A stretch of DNA of 28,358 bases, taken from an uncultured Prevotella sp. GTDB lineage: Bacteria; Bacteroidota; Bacteroidia; Bacteroidales; Bacteroidaceae. Position numbers and translations under genes: made by a program. A model generated the notes under the pieces. That model was not told the origin of the DNA, ran no database searches, and saw only the letters and a program-made list of their open reading frames with translations. The stretch spans positions 1 through 28,358 of the forward strand of contig URYG01000015.1 in NCBI GenBank assembly GCA_900551985.1, read 5' to 3'. Positions 7,848-15,324 of this stretch are shown in pieces (the stretch's first letter is position 1; the number at the start of each line of letters is the position of its first letter).

Positions 7848-9284
7848 ATGAGAATGAAATTTACAATATCATACAAGGCTGAATGGGGGGAGTCTTTGCA
7901 TGCCGATATCACCTTCTTCGCACGTGATGGAAAGCGGAAGGTGGTAGATTTGGCGATGAACACAGTGGATGGTTATCATTGGATGGCTGAAACCCATACT
8001 TTGGAAAACCGTCATCATCCCTTTGTGGCTGTAGCCTATTATTATAAGGTGGTGGATGCTGATGGAAATGTGGTGCGCAGGGAATCTGTTGCTTCTCCTA
8101 GAGCCTATGTGTATGAGGCGAACAGAAACTATATCCTGTCCGACTTCTGGCTGGATGATGAGAACGAGCTGCTGGGCGGTTTCATCAACTATACGGCTCC
8201 GGTAGTCTGGGCTGGTGATGAGGCTGCCAAGCTGCCTCTGTTCGAGCAGACCGTGATCTTCAAGGTTTCTGCTCCTCAGCTTCACGAGGGTGAGGCTGTG
8301 GCACTTCTGGGTAATCATCCTACCTTGGGCGAGTGGAATACCGACCATTATCTTCCGATGATTCATCAGGGCGGAACCAGTTGGGTGCTCTCTGTCAACG
8401 TGCAGGCTTTGGAGGCTCCGCTGGAGTATAAGTATGTGGTAGTGGATGCCAGGACCCATCAGTTCAAGAGATGGGAGTTTGGTGAGAATCGTACCATGGG
8501 AACAGGTATCGCCTATGGTCATGATGAGGAGGAGAAAACCAACCGGTATGCGGCTAGCGGTCCGGATGAAATCCGACTTTATTCCAAGGATGTCTGCATT
8601 CTTCATGGTGGTGAGTTCCGTGTGAAGAAGATGCCGCCTCATGCTCAGTTTAATTTCGATACCTATATCTTCGACTTGGATGGTACCTTGCTTTCTACTT
8701 TGGGCGATTTGGCTGCGAGCTGCAATTATGCCCTCAAGACGAATGGCTTTCCTGAGCGAAGCGTAGATGAGGTGCGCCGCTTTGTAGGAAACGGTGTCAA
8801 GAAACTGATGGAACGTGCCATCCCGGATGGTTTGGAGAATGAGAAGTTTGAACAGGTGTTTGCCGATTTCCGCAAGCACTATATGATGCATAATCTTGAT
8901 ACCACGCAGCCTTATCCGGGTGTGATGGAAATGTTACAGGAATTGAAGGATAGAGGTAAGAATATTGCCGTGGTAAGCAATAAGTTCTATGCTGCCACCC
9001 AAGCCCTCTGTCGCCATTTCTTTGGCGACCTGGTAGATGTGGCTATAGGTGAGCGTGAGGATATTCAGAAAAAGCCAGCCCCAGATACTGTAAATGAGGC
9101 TTTGCGCCAGATGAATGCCGATAGGGAAAGCGCAGTCTATATCGGCGATAGTGATGTAGATGTCATGACCGCCAAGAACAGCGGAATGCCTTGCATCAGT
9201 GTGCTTTGGGGGTTCCGGGATCTTGAATTCCTTATCGCACATGATGCTAGAATATTTGTTACATCCCCATTGCAGATCTGTTAG
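7848..9284 (+). CDS. Fusion protein: two CBM20 starch-binding modules plus a HAD-family phosphatase
   Basis: The protein has 478 residues and no signal peptide, so it is probably cytoplasmic. Residues 1 to about 100 resemble the first CBM20-like module of Bacteroidota MalQ (KFTISYKAEWGESLHADITF). Residues 131-225 are a classic CBM20, with LGNHPTLGEWN, EYKYVVVD and the terminal WEFGENR. From about 268 it is a complete HAD hydrolase of the phosphoglycolate phosphatase/beta-phosphoglucomutase type. Its nucleophile Asp276 and Asp278 lie in FDLDGTLL, Ser377 in VVSNK, Lys409 in KKPAPD, and Asp434 and Asp438 in GDSDVD. The GH77 catalytic domain that follows CBM20 in MalQ is absent. All HAD catalytic residues are kept, so the phosphatase looks functional. 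The substrate is unknown: phosphorylated glucan or a sugar phosphate held near glycogen are inferences. Its stop codon overlaps that of the opposing LytTR gene. Confidence 0.88.
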   Translation: MRMKFTISYKAEWGESLHADITFFARDGKRKVVDLAMNTVDGYHWMAETHTLENRHHPFVAVAYYYKVVDADGNVVRRESVASPRAYVYEANRNYILSDFWLDDENELLGGFINYTAPVVWAGDEAAKLPLFEQTVIFKVSAPQLHEGEAVALLGNHPTLGEWNTDHYLPMIHQGGTSWVLSVNVQALEAPLEYKYVVVDARTHQFKRWEFGENRTMGTGIAYGHDEEEKTNRYAASGPDEIRLYSKDVCILHGGEFRVKKMPPHAQFNFDTYIFDLDGTLLSTLGDLAASCNYALKTNGFPERSVDEVRRFVGNGVKKLMERAIPDGLENEKFEQVFADFRKHYMMHNLDTTQPYPGVMEMLQELKDRGKNIAVVSNKFYAATQALCRHFFGDLVDVAIGEREDIQKKPAPDTVNEALRQMNADRESAVYIGDSDVDVMTAKNSGMPCISVLWGFRDLEFLIAHDARIFVTSPLQIC

Positions 9285-9991
9285 TTGATTCCGTGTTCTT
9301 CTACGAATTTCACCACATCATCCCTGTTGGTGTCAGAGATAGGCACCGCCAGTTTGCCATAGATGACCTTCATATTCTGGATGTAGTCAAAATTAGTTAG
9401 ATTGGCAATGAAAGAGCGGTGCACTCTTCTGAATTTCTGGCGCGGAAGTTTCTCTTCCAGGCGTTTCAGGTTGCCCAGGGTCATGATGTTGCGTCCATCC
9501 GCCATGTGGAATTTCACGTAATCTTTCACGCTCTCGATAAAGAGTATGTTCTCGAAAGGAATCCTGGTGTATTTGCTTTCGTTCTTCACCACTACAAAGC
9601 CATCGCGCTTGATGGGGTTGTAGGCATCGTCCTGCATATAATGGTCGAATACCTTCTGGCATGTCTGCATGAAGTCTTCGTATTGGATAGGCTTGACCAG
9701 ATAGTCGAAGGCGTTCACCTTGTATGCTTCGATGGCGTACTCCTTGAAAGCTGTTGTGAAGATAATCTTCACGTTCATCGGCACGAGCTTGGCAAACTCG
9801 AGTCCGCTGATCTGCTGCATGTGGATAGCAAGAAACAGAATGTCAAGATGGTTATGGTGGATTCCGTCAACAGCTTCGATGGCGTTGCGGTACGCACCGA
9901 TAAGGTTGAGGGATGGTGTCTCCTCAACATAATGCTTCAGCAAAGCCAAAGCCTCAGGATCTTCATCTATGATAGCGCAATTTAATATCAT
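9281..9991 (-). CDS. LytTR-type response regulator with a degenerate receiver domain
   Basis: This 236-residue protein has a receiver domain (about 1-120) and a LytTR DNA-binding domain (about 135-236, with FENILFIESVKDYVKFH and the FRRVHRSFIAN segment). In the receiver, the N-terminal acidic cluster (Asp9, Glu10, Asp11), the Thr of FTTAF and the Lys of VKP are kept. The phospho-acceptor position reads LFLAIHMQQISG, where the family has LFLDIQMPxxSG, so residue 55 is Ala (codon GCT on the minus strand). Phosphorylation at the normal site should be impossible. No histidine kinase is adjacent. It probably acts constitutively or by another input, which is inference. It converges with the CBM20-phosphatase gene, their stops sharing TTAG. 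Confidence 0.92.
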   Translation of the reverse strand: MILNCAIIDEDPEALALLKHYVEETPSLNLIGAYRNAIEAVDGIHHNHLDILFLAIHMQQISGLEFAKLVPMNVKIIFTTAFKEYAIEAYKVNAFDYLVKPIQYEDFMQTCQKVFDHYMQDDAYNPIKRDGFVVVKNESKYTRIPFENILFIESVKDYVKFHMADGRNIMTLGNLKRLEEKLPRQKFRRVHRSFIANLTNFDYIQNMKVIYGKLAVPISDTNRDDVVKFVEEHGIN

Positions 9992-10096
9992 ACTTATTTT
10001 ATTTGATTAGTTTGATGGTATTATCATTTATCTGCCCTAATAACGGCTGATTTCCCGTTTTATTGTATCCGGAAGAACTTTTTTTCCTGGAAATCT

Positions 10097-10124
10097 TATT
10101 TTTGTTCTTTTTCCCTTAAATTTG
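10097..10124 (+). promoter_or_regulatory. Possible promoter elements upstream of the MORN gene
   Basis: Two -7-like boxes, TATTTTTG (10097-10104) and TAAATTTG (10117-10124), lie in the gap between the divergent LytTR and MORN genes. Neither has a TTTG box at the standard distance. No clear promoter for the LytTR gene is seen on the other strand. The remaining bases to 10270 hold no recognisable element. Confidence 0.35.
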
Positions 10125-10270
10125 CTTAATCTATTTGGCGGTTTCCCGAAAAAGCGTTACTTTTGGGGATTGAATCGAATATATCGGTTCGGAATCGGTC
10201 TGACTTAGCTCTGGACTCGCAATCATGTGGCCCGGCAATGGGTGTAATACCGGTTCTTTTCGAAATCAAA

Positions 10271-11458
10271 ATGATGATAAACGACATGAATGATAAGAAA
10301 AACAATTCTATAAGATATTTTTCTGTAAGCACGTTTTTGCTTACAGGTAAGCAGATGATGCTGGCGATGATGCTGGCATGTTCACCTCTTGCCATGTCGG
10401 CGCAGAAAATCTCGCTCGGTAGCTGCATCACCCGTGATGGCGGTCAGTACAAGGGAGAGATGGTAAGCGGCAAACCACAGGGTAAGGGATCTACCGTTTA
10501 TAAGAATGGTGATACTTACGAGGGGGCCTACGTCAAGGGAAAGCGCAGCGGTTATGGCGTTTATACTTTCTCGGATGGCGAGAGATACGAAGGACAGTGG
10601 CTGCAGGACCAGCAGCACGGCAAGGGTACCTATTACTTCCAGAACAATAATAAGTATGTGGGACTCTGGTTCCGCGATTTCCAGCACGGACATGGCGTGA
10701 TGTACTATTACAATGGTGATAAGTATGACGGCGACTGGTATAAGGATAAGCGACAGGGAAAAGGTACCTATACCTATTCCAACGGAGCCAAATACAAAGG
10801 CCAGTGGATGAACGACATGAAGAATGGAAACGGATTCTTTGACTGGGGAGATGGAACCACCTACGATGGACAGTGGGTAGATAACCAGCGCTCCGGCAAG
10901 GGTACCTTTAAATATGCTGACGGTGATACATATATCGGTGACTGGAAGGATGACATCCAGGATGGTAAGGGTATCTATAAATTCCATAATGGCGATATCT
11001 ACGAAGGTGATTATTCGCAGGGTGAGCGTACCGGTGAAGGTATTTTCCGATCAGCCAGCGGTTCGAAATACACCGGACAGTTTGTGGATGGCCTGCGTTC
11101 CGGACAGGGTACTTTCGTATGGAAAAATGGCGACATCTATGTGGGCAGCTGGAAAGACGACCTGCAGAACGGTAGGGGAAAGTTGACCAAGAAGAACGGC
11201 GACATCTTTGAAGGCGAGTTCAAGAAAGGATATGTCGATGGCAACGTGGTGATACATTACGCCAACGGCAACCGCTTCAAGGGCGTCTATCACAATGGTA
11301 AGCGCGAGGGCTTCTGTATCGAGGAAAACAAGGACGGCAAGCGCTTCGAGGGCAACTATAAGAAGGATGCACGCGATGGCAGATTCGTAGAGAAAGACCG
11401 CAACGGTCAGGTTACTGCCAAGGGTGTATATGAGAACGGAAAGCGATTCGAGGATTAA
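10271..11458 (+). CDS. Exported MORN-repeat protein (14 repeats)
   Basis: About 14 consecutive 23-residue MORN repeats (YxGxWxxxxxxGxGxxxxxxGxx) run from residue 60 to near the C-terminus. The first begins YKGEMVSGKPQGKG; the last two are degenerate. A hydrophobic segment with a cleavage-like AMSAQ around residues 28-45 suggests export. MORN repeats form an elongated beta sheet and are often used for protein or membrane contact; the function here is unknown. The open frame extends to 10163, with further ATGs at 10274 and 10286. I prefer 10271 or 10286 because the residues before lack family similarity and leave too long a leader before the signal segment. A 32-bp duplicated sequence begins at the last base of the stop codon. 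Confidence 0.85.
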   Translation: MMINDMNDKKNNSIRYFSVSTFLLTGKQMMLAMMLACSPLAMSAQKISLGSCITRDGGQYKGEMVSGKPQGKGSTVYKNGDTYEGAYVKGKRSGYGVYTFSDGERYEGQWLQDQQHGKGTYYFQNNNKYVGLWFRDFQHGHGVMYYYNGDKYDGDWYKDKRQGKGTYTYSNGAKYKGQWMNDMKNGNGFFDWGDGTTYDGQWVDNQRSGKGTFKYADGDTYIGDWKDDIQDGKGIYKFHNGDIYEGDYSQGERTGEGIFRSASGSKYTGQFVDGLRSGQGTFVWKNGDIYVGSWKDDLQNGRGKLTKKNGDIFEGEFKKGYVDGNVVIHYANGNRFKGVYHNGKREGFCIEENKDGKRFEGNYKKDARDGRFVEKDRNGQVTAKGVYENGKRFED

Positions 11459-11521
11459 ACTTCCGGCAAGATAGAGTCTTGCAGAAATCAACTTCCGGCA
11501 AGATAGAGTCTTGCAGAAATC
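11458..11521 (+). repeat. Perfect tandem duplication of a 32-bp hairpin unit
   Basis: Bases 11458-11489 and 11490-11521 are identical. Each copy contains GCAAGA, a 5-base spacer and TCTTGC, a perfect 6-bp hairpin. The first copy starts on the final base of the MORN stop codon. No T-run follows, so these are not standard terminators. The duplication looks recent because there is not a single difference. Confidence 0.95.
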
Positions 11522-11598
11522 CAATTCTTATCCGCTTCTATTCTTCTTTGAAATATAGACTTAAGAAATTAGAAATCAATCACAAAATTCAATATACT

Positions 11599-12042
11599 AT
11601 GGTAATTGATACATTAGACAATTTGGAGAAATATGTTTCTCTCAATCCACTCTTCGCAGAAGTAGTGAAGTTTATCAACGAGAATGATCTCACTAAGTTG
11701 GAGACCGGCAAGCATCCTATCCAGGGTGGTGATCTCTTTGTGAATATCGCAGTAGCTCACGGCAAGACCGAGGAAGAGGCTACCATCGAGGCACATCGCC
11801 AGATGATTGATATTCAGATTCCTTTGAATACAGAGGAAACCTATGGATATTCTCCAGTGAAGGATCTCCCGGAAGTGGAATACAACGAGGCTAAGGATTG
11901 CACCTTGTATCCTGGTGTGAAGGCTCAGACACTGGTAACCTGCAAGCCAGGCCAGTTTGCCATCTTCTTCCCACAGGACGGTCATCAGCCATGTATCGGC
12001 AAGGGTGATATCCATAAGGCAATCTTCAAGGTAAAGGCTTAA
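11599..12042 (+). CDS. YhcH/YjgK/YiaL (DUF386) family protein
   Basis: This 147-residue cytoplasmic protein has the normal length of the YhcH family, a small cupin-like fold. Conserved segments are GKHPIQGGDLFVNI, EAHRQMIDIQI and the C-terminal FPQDGHQPC. The histidine and acidic residues in these segments form the presumed metal site. Some relatives act on sialic acid anomers, but no sialic acid genes are nearby, so the substrate is open. The frame is open to 11479, but the start at 11599 is chosen because the family begins at VIDTLDNLEKY and the upstream part is the 32-bp repeat. It precedes glgB by 41 bases. Confidence 0.9.
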   Translation: MVIDTLDNLEKYVSLNPLFAEVVKFINENDLTKLETGKHPIQGGDLFVNIAVAHGKTEEEATIEAHRQMIDIQIPLNTEETYGYSPVKDLPEVEYNEAKDCTLYPGVKAQTLVTCKPGQFAIFFPQDGHQPCIGKGDIHKAIFKVKA

Positions 12043-12083
12043 AAACCTTAATAAAATAGTAGAACCATCTAAAATCATGATAT

Positions 12084-14210
12084 ATGGCAACAGAAAAGAA
12101 AACTTCAGCTAAAAATACTACAGCAAAGAAGACAACAGCCAAGAAGGCTACCTGCAAGGCAACCGCCAAGTGCGCTACCAAGAAAACCGTGAAGGCTGCT
12201 GCCCCAAAACATATCGGACTCGTGAAGAACGATCCGTATCTGGCAGACTTTGAGCCTGCTATCGTAGGAAGACATGAGCATGCGCTCTGGAAGCTCAGCC
12301 AGCTTACCCGTAAAGGCAAGATTTCGCTCAGCGATTTCGCCAACGGATACGACTACTTCGGATTGCACAAGACGGAGAAGGGATGGGTGTTCCGCGAGTG
12401 GGCGCCAAATGCTACAGATATCTATCTCATCGGAGATTTCAACGGCTGGCAGGAAAGCCCTAAGTATCGTGCCAAGCGTATCAAGGGTACCGGCAACTGG
12501 GAGTTGAAACTCTCGGAAAAGGCAATGAAGCACGGTGACCTCTTCAAGATGAAGGTACACTGGGAAGGTGGAGAAGGCGAGCGTATCCCTGCATGGGCTA
12601 ACCGTGTGGTTCAGGATGAGCAGACCAAGATTTTCTCTGCGCAGGTTTGGAGCCCAGAGCCTTACAAGTGGAAGAAGAAGACCTTCAAGCCAAACACCAC
12701 TCCGCTGCTCATCTATGAGTGCCATATTGGAATGGGACAGGATGCAGAGAAGGTTGGTACCTACACTGAGTTCAAGGAGAAGGTGCTGCCACGTATCATT
12801 GAGGATGGTTACAACTGCATTCAGGTCATGGCTATCCAGGAGCATCCTTATTATGGATCCTTCGGCTATCACGTAAGCAGCTTCTTTGCTGCCAGTAGCC
12901 GTTTCGGAACCCCAGAAGAACTCAAGGATCTCATTGATACAGCTCATCAGAATGGCATCGCTGTCATTATGGATATCGTTCACTCTCACGCTGTGAAGAA
13001 CGAGATGGAAGGTCTCGGAAATCTTGCCGGTGATCCTAACCAGTACTTCTATCCAGGCGACAGACATGAGCATCCGGCTTGGGACAGCCTCTGCTTCGAC
13101 TATGGTAAGGATGAGGTGATGCACTTCCTCCTGAGCAACTGCAAGTACTGGCTCAGCGAATACCACTTCGATGGTTTCCGCTTCGATGGTGTAACCTCTA
13201 TGCTCTACTACAGCCACGGTCTGGGAGAGGCATTCTGCAATTACGGTGACTACTTCAATGGTCATGAGGATGATAATGCTATCTGCTATCTCACCCTTGC
13301 CAACTGTCTGATTCACGAGGTGAACAAGAATGCCATCACCATTGCCGAAGAGGTGAGTGGTATGCCTGGATTGGCTGCCAAGTTTACCGATGGCGGCTAT
13401 GGCTTCGATTATCGTATGGCGATGAATATTCCAGACTACTGGATCAAGACCATCAAGGAGTTGAAGGATGAAGACTGGAAACCATCCAGCATTTTCTGGG
13501 AAATCAAGAACCGTCGTGCAGACGAGAAGACCATCTCTTACTGCGAGAGCCACGACCAGGCATTGGTAGGCGACAAGACCATCATCTTCCGCCTGATAGA
13601 TGCTGATATGTACTGGCACTTCAAGAAGGGTGATGAGAACGATATGGTTCACCGAGGCATTGCCTTGCACAAGATGATCCGTCTGGCTACAGCTTCTACC
13701 ATCAATGGCGGTTACCTGAACTTCATGGGTAATGAGTTCGGTCATCCAGAGTGGATTGATTTCCCTCGCGAGGGTAACGGATGGAGCTACAAGTATGCTC
13801 GCAGACAGTGGAATCTGGTAGATAACAAGGATCTCTGCTATCACTATCTCGGCGACTTCGACAAGGAGATGCTCAAGACAATTAAGAGTGAAAAGAACTT
13901 TAACAAGACACCAGTTGTTGAAATCTGGCACAATGATGGCGATCAGGTACTCGCTTATATGCGAGGCGACCTGCTCTTCGTCTTCAACTTCTCGCCAACC
14001 CGCTCGTTTACCGACTATGGCTTCCTGGTACCTACCGGTGCTTATAGCGTGGTACTCGATACCGACAACAAGGCGTTTGGTGGCAATGGTCTGAACGATG
14101 ATGAGATGACCCACCTCACCAACTATGACCCTGTGTATATGAACGATCGCAAGGAGTGGTTGAAGCTCTACTTGCCAGCCCGTTCGGCACTGGTGCTCAA
14201 GAAAAATTAA
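12084..14210 (+). CDS. glgB: 1,4-alpha-glucan branching enzyme with a basic N-terminal tail
   Basis: The enzyme adds alpha-1,6 branches to glycogen. It is 708 residues and closer to the eukaryotic-like GH13 subfamily than to the enteric type. A CBM48 domain (about 85-195, with FREWAPNATDIYLIGDFNGW) precedes the barrel. GH13 signatures are complete: Asp297 and His302 in MDIVHSH, nucleophile Asp368 in DGFRFDG, Glu422 in IAEEVSG, and His490-Asp491 in CESHDQ. Residues 1-42 are a separate tail of Lys, Ala and Thr with three Cys, built from repeats such as AKKTTAKKA, like a histone H1 tail. It has no role in the fold known to me. The gene heads a unit with the two downstream genes, the next starting 10 bases after its stop. 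Confidence 0.95.
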   Translation: MATEKKTSAKNTTAKKTTAKKATCKATAKCATKKTVKAAAPKHIGLVKNDPYLADFEPAIVGRHEHALWKLSQLTRKGKISLSDFANGYDYFGLHKTEKGWVFREWAPNATDIYLIGDFNGWQESPKYRAKRIKGTGNWELKLSEKAMKHGDLFKMKVHWEGGEGERIPAWANRVVQDEQTKIFSAQVWSPEPYKWKKKTFKPNTTPLLIYECHIGMGQDAEKVGTYTEFKEKVLPRIIEDGYNCIQVMAIQEHPYYGSFGYHVSSFFAASSRFGTPEELKDLIDTAHQNGIAVIMDIVHSHAVKNEMEGLGNLAGDPNQYFYPGDRHEHPAWDSLCFDYGKDEVMHFLLSNCKYWLSEYHFDGFRFDGVTSMLYYSHGLGEAFCNYGDYFNGHEDDNAICYLTLANCLIHEVNKNAITIAEEVSGMPGLAAKFTDGGYGFDYRMAMNIPDYWIKTIKELKDEDWKPSSIFWEIKNRRADEKTISYCESHDQALVGDKTIIFRLIDADMYWHFKKGDENDMVHRGIALHKMIRLATASTINGGYLNFMGNEFGHPEWIDFPREGNGWSYKYARRQWNLVDNKDLCYHYLGDFDKEMLKTIKSEKNFNKTPVVEIWHNDGDQVLAYMRGDLLFVFNFSPTRSFTDYGFLVPTGAYSVVLDTDNKAFGGNGLNDDEMTHLTNYDPVYMNDRKEWLKLYLPARSALVLKKN

Positions 14211-14220
14211 ACATAGATAT

Positions 14221-15324
14221 ATGGATCATAAAAGGAATAGCACGGCGAAGATGCGCTTCGCCTGTGCTATCATTTTTTTAGTTTTTGCTTATACATTCCT
14301 GGCTTGTTACCAGGCCGACATTCTAGCCGTGGCGCAGCATGTCTTATCAGATGGTAAGACGGATTATTTCTATACGCTTGCACCGCTGCTTGTTACCTTT
14401 GTATGCTTTCTGCTGCAGTTGGGAGCATACGCGGTGACCCGTGTGAAGCGTCGTTTTCACGGACTTACTTATTTCCCTTCATTCCTTTTGCTGGCCCTGA
14501 TAGCCGATGTGCCTACCCATGTAGATGCTGGTGTGTCGCTGGGCTGGTGGTGGTTTATCCTGCCTTTCAGCCTGCTGGTCTGGGGTGGTGTGATGTGGGT
14601 GGTCAGACAGTTGGAACCTCTTGAGCAGGAACCACATAGTTTCGGTTGGTTCTCGCGTTACTCATGGGTGAACATCTCCCAGCTTGTCGTGATGATGCTG
14701 GCAGTTATCTTCATCACCAACAATGATCGCCTCTTTCACGAAAGAATGAAGATGGAACATCTGATGAAAGAAAAACAGTATGAAAAAGCTTTAGAGGTAG
14801 GAGAGAAATCCCTGCAGACAGATTCGTCGCTTACGATGCTCCGTATAGCCTGTCTTTACAGAACGGGCGAGCTTGGCAGTCGTCTTTTCTCCTATCCGTT
14901 GGTTGGCGGCAGCCAGTCGATGTATATCAATGGCACGTCTGTCAAGGCATTGATGTGGCAGGCTCCGGTGTGGATGCATGGAACATCGCCCTGGATGAAG
15001 AAACATCGCCTGAAGTATCGCCTCTCGAAGGAGTACGAGCTTTGTGCGCTCCTGCTGGACAAGAAGCTCGATGAATTTGTCCGCAAGCTGGTTAAGTATC
15101 ACGAATTGACCAAGCTGCCAACTCATTACAAGGAGGCACTTTTGCTCTATTGTCATCTTCGTACGCATCCTATCGTAGAGTTTCACGACAATGTGATGGA
15201 TGCCGATTTTGCCGATTATCAGTCGATGGAGCGTAAATATAGCAATCCGGTAGAACGCCAGTCTGTTCTCCGCGATACATATAGCAACACATATTGGTAC
15301 TATTATGATTATGGAAATAAATAA
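14221..15324 (+). CDS. Hypothetical membrane protein, possibly DUF6057-like
   Basis: The protein is 367 residues. Four or five hydrophobic segments lie in the first half: about 14-35, 51-73, 82-100, 106-127 and 153-169. A soluble helical half follows, with a TPR-like stretch (MKEKQYEKALEVGEKSL). A family assignment to DUF6057 is from memory of the overall layout and is uncertain. The soluble half should face one side of the inner membrane. It starts 10 bases after glgB and its end overlaps the next gene by 20 bases, so the three are almost certainly cotranscribed. Whether it has a role with glycogen is not shown by the sequence. Confidence 0.6.
   Translation: MDHKRNSTAKMRFACAIIFLVFAYTFLACYQADILAVAQHVLSDGKTDYFYTLAPLLVTFVCFLLQLGAYAVTRVKRRFHGLTYFPSFLLLALIADVPTHVDAGVSLGWWWFILPFSLLVWGGVMWVVRQLEPLEQEPHSFGWFSRYSWVNISQLVVMMLAVIFITNNDRLFHERMKMEHLMKEKQYEKALEVGEKSLQTDSSLTMLRIACLYRTGELGSRLFSYPLVGGSQSMYINGTSVKALMWQAPVWMHGTSPWMKKHRLKYRLSKEYELCALLLDKKLDEFVRKLVKYHELTKLPTHYKEALLLYCHLRTHPIVEFHDNVMDADFADYQSMERKYSNPVERQSVLRDTYSNTYWYYYDYGNK

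Noticed and set aside
10163..10270. Earlier start of the MORN protein
   Set aside because: The added residues have no similarity to secreted MORN proteins and would put the signal segment about 65 residues in.
12105..14114. A 669-codon open frame antisense to glgB
   Set aside because: It mirrors the codon pattern of glgB, has no recognisable domain, and runs opposite to a gene with complete GH13 motifs.
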